DNA of 64,000 bases from Anthostomella pinea (lineage: Eukaryota > Ascomycota > Sordariomycetes > Xylariales > Xylariaceae). The position numbers and the translations under genes are program-made. Of the stretch, positions 48,101-57,720 are shown in pieces. A model generated the notes under the pieces. It saw only the letters and a list, made by a program, of their open reading frames with translations. It searched no databases and had not been told where the DNA came from. The DNA lies in assembly GCA_963556695.1 (NCBI GenBank), contig CAUWAG010000020.1, forward strand, positions 2,852,001 to 2,916,000, read 5' to 3'. The first letter of the stretch is position 1, and each line of letters opens with the position of its first letter.

Positions 48101-48533
48101 GGTCTGACGGGCCAGTGGCAGCGGAGGTAGAGGTATCTGCGGGTTGGGAACTGATCAGTGACGGGAAGAAGGAGGAGAAGCGGTCCAGTCTCGACTTTGA
48201 CTTGGACTTGGTCTTTCCCATGCGCATGGACGAAGACTGTCTGGGTTGTCTGGGCTGTCTGGTGGCGTCGTCGAGGGCGCTAGCTACTGGGCTGGCGCTC
48301 TCGGACGGCGAGGCCAGCGAGTCCAGCGAGTTGGAGTGTCCAGCGTCTAGTGTTGGAGAGAGTTTGTTCGCGCTGAACGGGCCTCTAGCCTTGAACCTGG
48401 CTGCAACGTGTTCGCCTAGGCCCAAGGCGGCGGTGCCGGCGGTTTGAATAGAGAGCAAAGGAGGAGTCGAGCGGGCGCCCTCACGGCGGTGGCCAACAGG
48501 GTCCGACTTACTTGAGGAAGCCATAGTTGGCAT
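45165..48533 (-). CDS. Conserved-looking fungal protein of unknown function
   Basis: A single long frame with no intron needed, about 1122 residues from the ATG at 48533; an ATG three codons later (48524, MASSSKSDPVG) has a good context too. The N-terminal ~380 residues are low-complexity, Ser/Pro/Arg-rich, with proline runs (PLPPPPVPPVPPVP) and a SMRMGKTKSKSKSRLDRFSS basic patch. A folded core of about residues 385-950 begins LGQDVDYNTTLLANGEKVPE and includes SEMGDILVYLDPKG, FKVPSFVIDYSLVFADLI, FAFLTGQPLVATKAQPTLF, YGRMRHFVLNYYKANFGSWP, YQMLLILNKAYDFETYKLRI and RLGYWLFLYVVIQSLPILVV. It may belong to a fungal domain-of-unknown-function family; I cannot verify which. The C-terminal tail is again disordered and ends KPKKKKGLF. 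No catalytic motif seen. Absence of introns over 3.4 kb is unusual beside its neighbours. Confidence 0.85.
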   Translation of the reverse strand: MPTMASSSKSDPVGHRREGARSTPPLLSIQTAGTAALGLGEHVAARFKARGPFSANKLSPTLDAGHSNSLDSLASPSESASPVASALDDATRQPRQPRQSSSMRMGKTKSKSKSRLDRFSSFFPSLISSQPADTSTSAATGPSDHRKPITTPLPPPPVPPVPPVPDRAPTLPPGAAADSAGLGTTFDTPTDSQFAADVQKVHTRNSSSISVSGASMGRLRKAAPAQQAPPLPPKIMTPPPPSEIHLPDSKPSPRLRKEQPKRRSSSFNSHAPSATYAIHTSHTRSQSGLMPQQGSPPLEPRGRSSSAQPPGGPGPAPGNRMVSAAAAAVPRPSSSNESHSPTRDSQTRGRLRRSWLPGGRSRSQSRTRESTNTKHASPAWILGQDVDYNTTLLANGEKVPELWSEMGDILVYLDPKGSGGGPSFKVPSFVIDYSLVFADLIEAEVSGSPTSSGHTLSFPGRDNLSAMDAMSPPLSPPIPESRSAVETPLYIPVSMSTPEHRSEADLDRMISIRNLFAFLTGQPLVATKAQPTLFTVVINIAALLKEFEFTNHDGSTFGDAVEMSFSFFMEQMALADVRHSREKTLESLIMGERMRSMELYNEAFAHAVGKYSAMRDLKSPLWEQVLPSTRLRLERAHFDLVGRQASVNNRLESFDFPAIFSGVANSTSLTEYKDVKFGTWRKSYGRMRHFVLNYYKANFGSWPPKARSKKNPFTESGLNRQVLKILYSDLCALYDLLVDRKNLTTRAIDKDANDIGTDHTNPHASAMRRVLTEFDQSSPPVLPPIPFDLPMLPDMTSVKENYHALPAKEQARLAKGLQEYQMLLILNKAYDFETYKLRIPFLEEFKDFENKEAKGKTAAEMAEQRLGYWLFLYVVIQSLPILVVDAPGLKFTEGVEYFLCQPPKGSPPWIEDAPAVRKRWYEVAGGGGLVELSTDAVEFSVEGVYHRSHCWMAAKRWEMGEDAPPPAPHESLSPLQAPQSVFTDMDPSISPSPTLMGRSASPSSIPPGGALRPRTDSPGGRQSMYRSSIAFGLEPVPMMPERPHSRVYSARGVSPGQRRPSSAMMGRSRSSGNLHGMAVASPVQGQAPDSRASSRQDSLQGGSTFDDILKGVEKPKKKKGLF

Positions 48534-51500
48534 TGGCAAACAAAAAAGCAAAGCGCCCTTTTCTGTCTCGGGCTAAAATCGATCTTTGATTCTCGGAGTC
48601 GCAGACGGGCGACGGGTTCAGCGGGTTCAGGAGGGCTGGAGGTCGCTCGCTGAACAGGGCGTTCCGCTAGCTGGGGGGGGGCAAGGGGAAACTGTTACGT
48701 TTCCCAGTCTCCGAGAAATGTAATTCGCAACTGGCAACGTGGACTCGGTACCTAGTGCGAGACGCTTTGGTCAATGGTGCCGGTGGGTGATACTAATGAA
48801 AGATGGGTATGGCCGGCTGACTGACTGACACAAAAATACACACAAACGACGTGATAAATAATAGTGAGCGGGAGGAGTTGTGCAATACAGACACACAGAC
48901 CCGGGATGCAGGCTGGCCTGGCTGGCAGGCTGGCGGCGGCAGCTATGTATAAGATGTACCAGACGCGCGGTACTGGTAAGTTGTAACTGTAGCACCGAGG
49001 GGCTGACGTCGTGCGCGTTGGTGTTTTCGGCACAGCCAGCAGCAGTATTTACAATAGGCACAGTTCCAAGAAGTTGTTACCATTGATTCTAGGTGATCTG
49101 TTACCTACAATCGTGCAATAATGATACATATGTATTCACTATTTACTCCTGAATGTGCATAAGTACCTCGTTGCATAATTGATCCTCTATTCACTATTCC
49201 CTCGTTTATTTTTATTATTCGGGTGGCCCTCGGACAGTGATCCGACCTGCAAGTTGCAACCTTTAACGCCAAACCACACCAACGCCATCCATCCGACTCC
49301 TCAAATCTGATCAGTGAGAGCAACCTCGGCAACTTCGCAGGGAAAGGCCGCTTCACCCGGGGGGGGGGCTTTTGGACACGGTCAGCGGTCACATCGTGGT
49401 TCGGCCTGTCCAGTCTGCCAGTACGAGGTCTTCTCATCAGTTCCGGCTCATCTGCCAGTCTGCCAGTGCCTTGGTGTCCTGACTTCAGACTGTCAGCTAC
49501 ATACACCTGCATCAGCCAACCAAGTTGGAGCATCCGAGAACATGGCCATCCATGGACCATGGATGGCCAGCGATGCAGGAACCGGCCGTGGAGGACATCT
49601 GCTGTCCGGTGACGCACTCATCGCAGGGGAGTCCCTGACGGCTTGGCAGATGGCAATGCAGCATGCAGACAAACGAGACAGATGTGCAAATCCTCCGCTG
49701 AGCCCTGCTTGCATGCCAATTCTTACTTTTCAGGGTCCTGATAACTCTGTCTATGGGCAGTTGACAGTTGACTGACAGCCATGATCCATGATCCATCGCC
49801 TGCTTCACCGTCCAATCCTCTACTACAAGTCACAACACGATTCAGGCCTAAGAATACCTGTGTACCTGTGCATCTATCTACATGATGTAGGTAATAATAG
49901 TACGCAATACCGAGTGGGCGCAGACTTTCGCACCGGCCCGAAACTCTGATGTCCGATGAAAAATTGAAATGGTCTGAAGATGGTGAATTACTAGCCCTAT
50001 TGGGCCTGTCTATTCTTAGCAGCAATAATAACATCAAACCTTCCGCTGCCGCCGCTCCCGGAACGGTGAACCCGTTTGTCGATTGATTATTACCGGTATG
50101 AAGTGGCAGCCTGGCGGTAGCGGCGGGTGCGCGTAATGCGTCGAACTGTAGTCTGTTGCGCGTCTTCACCGCAGATGCTGTGGAACAAGCAGACAGCCGG
50201 CCCGTATTCCATACGTACGACAACGTGGAAGGCTTTCACTTGTACGACAGAGGCCAGAGGCCAAACACGAGAAGGGCTGGTGTCTTGACATCCATCCCTA
50301 CGATAATACTCTACTCGCTCAGCAGTATGCTTGCGCCACAACCGGACCACGCCATCTTGCATGCGGAGGCTGCTGACAGCTGGAGGACACGACAGTGATG
50401 GGGTCTTTTATTAGTGCTGACAAAGATGTAAATTCTATCGTCTTGTTATTACTCTTTCTCACCAGGGTCCAGAGGAGGTAATTTGTCAACAGTGGCCAGC
50501 CTTGCGTATCGTCCGGACAAGTTCAACACGCCGCATCTTTCGATGTCAGGCGTCCGCTACGAGAAACTCGGTCGGTCCAAAGATGAGATGGCTTTTCCGC
50601 CATGGGTGCAGATACGAGGGCGCTACCGTCTAGTCGAAGCTGTGAAACTGGACGTGTCGGAATCGCATGGGTTCTCCGTCGCATTGTCGCATCTTCGGTT
50701 TCGCACACCGCTCGCGGCTATACGACAGTCAAGTGAGTCAAGTCTGCCTCTCTCTTGCTCAACAACGTTGATGCAGGAGATATCTTGCTCCGGCCCACCG
50801 TTTTCTAGCCCATCTCGGTCAAAGCGAGATCTGGCTGTCATACCCAAGAGCATCATATTGCTGCCGTCATTGTGGCCAGGTCATCTATCACGTGTCTATC
50901 CCACGGCGCAATACGGCGACGTGGGCTACGGTAAGCAGGCCATGTTCGGGGTCCAGCGTCCTGAGCCTTGCACACCATGTTGTGGTCAGTCTGCCGCGCG
51001 AGTTCTCACTCGGTCTTCACCAAATCCGCATTTTGTGTTTTTGCGTGGCAGCTCTGACGCTCTGCGGGCGCCTACCTATTCCATGAAACTCGCCAGTTTG
51101 ACCCTGCCCGCGAAGCGAAAGCTGAAAGAGCCTCGATGAAGTCATCGTACACGATATACATGGTCTGGTGTGCGCCTTGTTTCTTCACATGTGATATCTA
51201 AACGCTTTATGCACGCTGCTTTGCTTGTCTGGTCGACTTTGGTCCTGAAACAGGTTCATGCCTTTCAAGGGCTCCTGACAGCATAACCACGTGCCTATAA
51301 CGTTGACCGGCTTGGCCATACCTCAATCCAAACTCGAAAACATATGGCCGTGTCAAACAAGACAGTAGTTCCCAAGTAGCCCGCCCCTGACCCTCACGTC
51401 CCGGCCTAAAGCTACTACTCAGAGAAACACGTCTCAAATACAGCAGTGAATGCATCTTGACACAAGCGAGCTCGATTCAGGACATTATGTGTCGAAGGGG

Positions 51501-52102
51501 TAGAGAACACGAAAGAAAGGCCGCGCCGTATGCTTGAGTCCGACGTGATTCAACAGTCAGTCGCCGCAACACATTTCTCCGCTGACAAGGATGACCACTT
51601 TTCTGCTCGCGCCGCATTTTTACGTGAGGCACAGAGAACTTGTTAGGACCATAAGACAAGTTGAATCCCCTCACTTCCGCCAAGCTCCCAGATTCTTTCA
51701 TCGTAAGACCGTTACGGTACCTGAGACCGATAGCACCGGGCCACAGCGAAAATGTTGGTCACGTCTCGAGCCAGCCTGATCTCTTCTCTCCGCGGCAGCA
51801 ACTACAGACTCGCACTCCATCGCATCTAGCAAGGCGAAGTCGGCAGCGCCGGTGGCGACGTTGTCATGCTTATTCTTCCTCAATATCTTTTGAGGACAGA
51901 GCTCCTGTATTCGTGAAGGGCAGGGCAACTACCATAAAAGGGGGCGTCTGTAGGATAAAAATGGGTCCTCGGAGGTTAGATCTGCGATTAGATAAGATTA
52001 GATCCGAGGCTCCACCAGTGACTCGTCCCAACGCTTCGCAAACACTTTTTGGAGGCAAACTATCATGATCAACGAAGCACCTCCAGCCCCTCGCCGTCTG
52101 AC
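48534..52102. other. Long gene-poor interval
   Basis: 3.57 kb, the largest gap in the window, between two divergent genes. It includes an AT-richer part (about 48830-49200) and a run of nine G near 49361-49369. A 218-codon frame at 50483-51139 starts at TTG and has no domain-like content. I see no tRNA, rRNA or transposon ORF. It may hold promoters, a non-coding RNA or a lost gene, none demonstrable here. Confidence 0.5.
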
Positions 52103-53473
52103 ATGTCATGGTTCTCGCGAGCAACCAGGGCCATTATGACATCCGAAGCAAAGAAGGTGCCGATCCCGCCCAGGGGCGTCGACTACCGCGGCAAGGTCGT
52201 TCTCGCGCCCATGGTGCGCTCCGGCGAGCTGCCATCGCGGCTGCTGGCTCTGCACTATGGCGCTGATCTCGTATGGGGTATGTTCTCTACTTTCCAAGTA
52301 AGCACCATGCCGGGAGGACCTCGTACTAATAAGGTGCTCTTCATCGTAGGTCCCGAGACAGTCGACCGATCCATGATCGGCACGACGCGGCGCCACAACC
52401 CCGACACGAACACGATCGACTGGACACGGAAGCCCTCCCAGGGCGCGAAGCAGCCCCCCGCCGACGTCAAAGACAGCGTCCTCTACCGGATCCACACCGA
52501 GAAGGAAGCCGGGAAACACATCTTCCAAGTCGGGACGTCGAACCCGGACCTGGCAGTCGCAGCGGCGCGCCTCGTCGCTGCCGACGTCTCGGGCATCGAC
52601 GTGAACGCGGGCTGCCCCAAGCCCTTCAGCACGCACGACGGGATGGGGGCGGCGCTGCTGCAGACGCCCGACAAGCTGTGCGCGATCCTGGCGGCGCTCG
52701 TGCAGCACATCACGCCCGAGTTCGACATCGGCATCAGCGTCAAGATCCGGATACTGGACACGGCGGCCGAGACGGAGGCGCTGGTGCGGCGGCTCGTGGC
52801 GACGGGCATCACGGGGCTGACAGTGCACTGCCGCACGACGCCCATGCGGCCGCGGGAGCGCGCCATCCGCGGCCAGCTGCGCATGATCGCCGACGTGTGC
52901 TGCGAGGCCGGCGTCGCGTGCCTCATGAACGGCGACGTGGAGACGCGCGACCAGGCGCTGGAGCTGGTGCGCGAGTTCGGCGTCGACGGCGCCATGATCG
53001 CGACGGGGGCCGAGAAGAACTCGAGCGTGTTCCGCCCGGGCGGCGCGCTGCCCTGGCGCGAGGTCGTCGAGCAGTACGTGCGCTTCGCCATGGAGGTCGA
53101 GAACAAGTTCGGCAACACCAAGTTCCTGCTGTGCCAGCTCATCCCGGGAAAGCAGCCCGCGTACCGGCAGATCAGCTCCTGCAAGAGCTATACCAAGATC
53201 TGCGAGCTGCTGGAATTCGATCACCTCGCAGAGCGCGCTAGGGAGGTCGATCTCGCGCTGGATATCGACCCGGATTTTGCAGGCACGAAGAAGGACGCCA
53301 AGCAAAACAAGAAAAAAAAGCCGAGCAAGCGGAACAATAGCGCGCTGGCTGCTGGGGGTCAGATGGCACAGGCCCGGGTCTCAAATTCGAACACCAAGAA
53401 GGGTCTTTCAGAACGTGGTGTGAATGTGCAACCAACAGAGCAGCCGGCCGAGGCGACGGCGATTCCTGCCTGA
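52103..53473 (+). CDS. DUS2: tRNA-dihydrouridine(20) synthase Dus2
   Basis: FMN/NADPH-dependent reduction of uridine 20 in tRNA. Exons 52103-52277 and 52350-53473, 432 residues. The fold is a TIM barrel: KVVLAPMVRSGELPSRLLAL, GADLVWGPETVDRSMIGTTR after splicing, IFQVGTSNPDLAVAAARLV, GIDVNAGCPKPFSTHDGMGA (catalytic Cys in the CPKPF motif), GISVKIRILD, GLTVHCRTTPMRPRERAI, VACLMNGDVETRDQA and GAMIATGAEKN. The CPKPFS and TTPMRPRE signatures separate Dus2 from Dus1/3/4. The C-terminal ~60 residues are Lys/Asn-rich (KKDAKQNKKKKPSKRNN) and may bind RNA. The 72-bp intron contains a textbook TACTAATAA branch but no in-frame stop. The start at 52103 (MSWFSRATRAI) was preferred; 52136 is an alternative. 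Convergent with PPE1. Confidence 0.95.
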   Translation: MSWFSRATRAIMTSEAKKVPIPPRGVDYRGKVVLAPMVRSGELPSRLLALHYGADLVWGMFSTFQVSTMPGGPRTNKVLFIVGPETVDRSMIGTTRRHNPDTNTIDWTRKPSQGAKQPPADVKDSVLYRIHTEKEAGKHIFQVGTSNPDLAVAAARLVAADVSGIDVNAGCPKPFSTHDGMGAALLQTPDKLCAILAALVQHITPEFDIGISVKIRILDTAAETEALVRRLVATGITGLTVHCRTTPMRPRERAIRGQLRMIADVCCEAGVACLMNGDVETRDQALELVREFGVDGAMIATGAEKNSSVFRPGGALPWREVVEQYVRFAMEVENKFGNTKFLLCQLIPGKQPAYRQISSCKSYTKICELLEFDHLAERAREVDLALDIDPDFAGTKKDAKQNKKKKPSKRNNSALAAGGQMAQARVSNSNTKKGLSERGVNVQPTEQPAEATAIPA

Positions 53474-53767
53474 AGTAGTGATCAGCGGTGCTCCCATGGC
53501 CAATCATAGGAGAAGAGATAGCATTTCAAGGCGTTCAGCGACATATACTTCCACTCGCGGACTGGGGCGGCGCAAGCATCGCATTTGCATAGTCGTCTAA
53601 GGATATGGACGAGGTAGAGTGGTGATCAAGAAATACGAGCGATGTGTATATAGACGGTCAAAACTGGTGTCGCAAGCATTTGCAGAAGCTTCACATAAAG
53701 GCTTTCGGCAGTAGAGATGATTATGAGCTGTATTTTCTTCTGATGATTATCGACCACGATGTAGTGG

Positions 53768-55090
53768 TCAGACCCTCTTTCCCTGTCTAAGAAGATCAGA
53801 TACTTTGGGTGGGAGCACCATGGCGCTTCTATCGTTGCGTCGGTGAAAATCCACAAGTGAGACAGCCGTCTTCTCCGGCATGTCTTCATGTATGAAATGG
53901 CCTGCTTCTGGAAATACCTGTAGTGCGTATTTCCCTAAGAATGTGTGTCAGTCGGCGAGCAACCCTGTATATCAGCACGAAAGAGTCGACACATACCTTG
54001 CATCTGGCCAATGGTCAGCTCGGTATCCAACCTGTCCGTCCCGGCAAGCATCAGGAGCTTTGCACCTCTGGCTTCCAAGAATTTCTTGCTCAGCCCCACG
54101 AACCAGTTCTCCCAATACGGCTGGGTCGCCCCTAGGTCGGTCCTCCACTTCCAGGGCCTCGCGTCGCCCGGCTGCTCGTCGAACCGCAGGAGGGACGGTA
54201 CGCTGGTGCGTGCCGATATGGAGCTGCGGATCGTCCTCGATCGCGTGTGCCACTCGATGCCCGACTCGACGGACGGGAACCCCGTCGGCCTCGTCGACAG
54301 GTAGGTCTGCATGTGCTGCAGGGCGTCGATCGCGGAGCCCTCGACGACGTCCAGGACCGCATAGCCCAGCAGCGCGTTGCCCAGCTTGCCGGACTTTGCC
54401 AGCTCGGTGACGACGGCGCCGCCCATGGAGTGGCCCACCAGGATGATGGACGGCAGCTGTGCCCACTTCATCTCCTTTTCCGTGGCCACGATGGCGGACA
54501 GTAGATCGGCCGCTAGGGTCTCCAGCCGCCAGTCGAGGTCCTCGCCCTCGGGGATCGTGGTCGAGCCGTGCCCTCGGGCGTCCAGGGAGAGGATACCGGC
54601 AGCTGGAAGCCGCTTCCGGATCTCGTCGCCTACTACAGCGAACGAGAGCCCCGAGGCGCCGCCACCGTGGTGCATCACGAATAGGGGCCCCTTATCGACG
54701 GGTGAGGTGAGATAAGCATGAATAGTCGGGCTTGTCGGACTGTCCTCGTCGCGGAGGAATAGTTCCCTCTCGAAGTAGGTAATCCATGGGATAGGCTGCA
54801 GCGTCCGTCCTCGTGGTATGCTGTAGCCATTGATCAGATGTGGTGAAGTCGTAAACCCTAGGGGATGGCCAACATTACCCCTGTGGTCTGGCAAAGAGAT
54901 TCTGACTCGGCGACGGGATTACGGTGCCAGTAGAAGAAGCGGACGATGCCGACGAGGAGTCGTCATCGACATGCTCTGGTAGCTCGGAGACGGTGCCGGT
55001 TTCCTCTCCCTCTTCTTCGCGCTCGTCGAAGGTCTCAAGGGGCATGGCACTAAGGCGGTTCTTGGCCCAGGCTTTCTGGAGGTCACTCAT
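53768..55090 (-). CDS. PPE1: Protein phosphatase methylesterase 1 (PME-1/Ppe1)
   Basis: Removes the C-terminal methyl ester from the PP2A catalytic subunit. Three exons: 55090-54879, 54820-53997 and 53934-53768, 400 residues (yeast Ppe1 is 400). It is an alpha/beta hydrolase. PLFVMHHGGGASGLSF carries the oxyanion-hole region, ILSLDARGHG is the next strand, and VGHSMGGAV holds the nucleophile Ser near residue 202. YAVLDVVEGSA supplies the Asp near 228, characteristic of PME-1, and FPEAGHFIHEDMPEKTA holds the His near 358. The N-terminal 70 residues carry an acidic, Ser-rich insert (EREEEGEETG, HVDDDSSSASSASS). Spliced junctions GIPRGRTLQPIPW and GQMQGKYALQVF are in phase. The ATG at 55090 starts MSDLQKAWAKNRL, typical of the family. 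Confidence 0.96.
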
Positions 55091-56910
55091 GGTGAGCAAA
55101 GAGCTGGTCGCTGAGCTCTTTCATGACCCGGCCTTGTCGCAGAGAAGGGAGGAGGCGTCTGCATGAGCTACTGGTCTGGATTGAAAAGCGTTGGCTGGGC
55201 AAGTATAAGCACATCTATTCAGACCATGATGAACTTCGGTGGTGGGCGCTGTGCTGGTGTTCCGTCGTGAGGTTGTTGGAGGAAGAGCGGCGCAGCATTT
55301 CTTTGGTGGAGTTTGACGACTGACATCACTGGCGACACCCCACTGACTGCATGTGATTGTCTCTTTCCCCTTTCAACTTCTCCTCTGCAACAAGTCGACA
55401 CATTAATTGCCCTTTCACCTGTCTATACACACGTGGTCTATTTAGAGAATCCCATCCAGGTGGAGGCCAGAGTACTTCCTAGGGCGTAATTCGGTGGTTA
55501 TCCAGTCAAGTGCCTCGGAATGACAGCTTCTGGGAAGTGATTGTGCAAATCGTCGTTCCAACCACTTGCCATCTATGCAATTTCAAGTACTATATAGAGA
55601 GATGTGGTACGCGATATGGGCGAGTGTTATCTTCACTCATGAAATGCCAGATGCTAATATAGGAGCACCTATCGAAGACTGGTATCGAACTCTCGTATGC
55701 GCACACACAATCTTCAAGGCCAGACCAACCCAAAAGCTTGGATGTCGGAGTTTGACCTTTCAACATTAGAAGGAAAATAGCGAGTATTCGAGAAGTGGCA
55801 GCAGTCTACTCGATCACAGGTTCTGCCTGTACTGAGATGGTTCTGGCCCACGGCTTGTCGTGTATCCTTCAAGTAGGGCCGTTTAAGGTTGACGACCAGC
55901 ATGTGGGCATTTCTGGAAGAAAAACTCATCTCATGGAACGAGCAGATGGGTTCCAAAGTAACCAAGCATGAAGATGCGAGGGTGGGCTTTGCAGGAAATC
56001 TCAAAATGCCTCCAAGATTTTCCCGAGGTGGTCGCGATTCTGGTCGTCTCGACACGAAGCATGGGAAGTTAGCGGCGGCTGAGATGGTCCGCGAATTGTC
56101 TTTCGGGAAGATGTTGACATCAAGTTATATAAAGCGTTGAAAGAGGACAGGTGCACAGTTGTGCTGATACGGATGCCAGTCTTCGTCCCTAAACGGGACC
56201 AAGAGGTGCCCGTGATTACATGACGTGTTCTAGATCTGGGAGGACGAGGTCTTCTCGGAGACGACCAAGAGGGATGTTTCTTCGATGTTTGTCCAACTTC
56301 AGCCCGTAGAAGCCATCAAAGAACAGCCCAGTACACTAGTCCATATTCCTATTACATCCAGAACAGACCCTGTATGTTTCCGCGGTAGTTAAGTACAATT
56401 CTGAGGAACCCGTGATCGGGTGGCAATGCACGCATTAGGTGAGAGTATCGACTCGAAGTACTCTACGCATCCATGGCGCTACCTGCTGACTCAAAAGGAC
56501 ATGACGTACCAGGGAGGTCAAGTTCTGTGGCCACGATATATTTTCGATAGTCCCTATGCGGCTCCTTGTTCCTGAGAAGCCAAGTTTACTCAGGCTTTGC
56601 CATGGTTTACTTGTCTCTGACCTTCCAACTGGTGAGGTTTTGGTTATTATGCCAAGCAAGCAGTACGAGTCAGTGTTCTAACCATTGCCAGTTGCTCGTT
56701 GTATGCAGTTAAGCAGTAAGACGACCAATGGTCCGTAAGGCCCGAAGCCACCTATGATGGTGGTCTCCCTTGACTGAGGAAGAAACGTAGGTAGCGTTAC
56801 GCAGCGGAGGCAGGCCAGGAGACGCGGCGGGAAGAACTGGGCCAGCTCTTGCCTTTGGTTTTGGAAGAACTAAACGGTCAGCGTAGTAGACATACTCTAC
56901 TGAAGCATGG
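55091..56910. other. Intergenic region between PPE1 promoter and SLD5 3' end
   Basis: 1.8 kb with no supported gene. Short ORFs at 55566-56140 have no family signal. A tRNA-like 3' end motif near 55690-55735 was examined and not accepted. Confidence 0.5.
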
Positions 56911-57720
56911 TCATATGACTTCAGCCCGACCCGAATCGACCAGAGGCTTAGCATCTGACCATCTGAGAATGACGATGTCGCCAATTTTTCCATCCATGCC
57001 TCCGTCGGAATCAGTACCGCGACCCTCGACGAGAGTGTCTGTCAGCAGGCGTATGAATACGGCAGTCTCGAGGTCTGGAGTGTCGATCATGCTGATATTG
57101 CCGGCCTGGTCGTTCAGATTCTGGAGGGACTGCGGGAAGGACGAGAGGAAGGACGACAAGTAGTGGTTGTGGAGTAAGGCCTGATGCCGTGTTGCGTATG
57201 CCTGCTCTGTTTCGGAGAGGCGAGCTCGGAGGGCGGGCGAGGACAGATAGTGCAAGGTGTGCTTATCAATCTGAACCGTCATATGTGAGTGATGAAGAGC
57301 GCGGCTTAGGGAGCCAAGCGGACAACTCACCTTGGCTATTCTCGCACGCAGGTAGCTTCGCACGAGATACTTGAAGCGCTCGAGCTCGGTCTGGATGACT
57401 ATGAGGGCGAAGTTGGTCTTGGGGTCCATGTCGCCCGTCATCTCTTCGACCCTCTCGATCTGCTGCTTGATGCGGTCATTGATGCGCTCGAAGAGCCCGT
57501 CTGGCGGCCAACTGGACAATGGAGAGCCAATCAGCAGAGGAAGCATTCACGGGGGATACGGGATGAAAGCAAGTCGCTACAAACATAAAACATACTCTAG
57601 CAGTTCTGGTGCGGATCTCTCTGCCACCCACGCGCGTGTAAGAGCTTGGAGGTCGCGGGTCTCTCCGGGGACGAAGTCGAAGGTCGGGTCGACCTCGCGC
57701 AGGATGTCGTCAATATCCAT
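56911..57720 (-). CDS. SLD5: GINS complex subunit Sld5
   Basis: Subunit of the GINS tetramer in the CMG replicative helicase, nuclear. Three exons: 57720-57596, 57511-57331 and 57270-56911, 221 residues (usual 215-295). The N-terminus [16 protein letters not shown] with [15 protein letters not shown] is the family signature. [24 protein letters not shown] and [24 protein letters not shown] are the A-domain helices. The C-terminal beta domain ([32 protein letters not shown]) ends at the stop, as in other Sld5 proteins. Introns: GTATGT donor (phase 2) and GTGAGT donor (phase 0), CAG acceptors. Confidence 0.95.

Noticed and set aside
50483..51139. 218-codon plus-strand ORF in the 3.6-kb gap
   Set aside because: It starts with TTG, has no recognisable domain, membrane or signal pattern, and its composition resembles translated non-coding DNA.
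52106..53305. 399-codon antisense ORF across DUS2
   Set aside because: Mirror of a GC-rich coding sequence; composed mainly of Ala, Arg, His and Leu, while the plus-strand frame has all the Dus2 motifs.
55685..55740. tRNA-like piece on the minus strand (GAAGATT ... AGTTCGATACC ... AGTCTTC)
   Set aside because: The ends can pair as an acceptor stem, but only about 28 bases lie between them and the T-stem does not pair, so no tRNA can form; probably chance.
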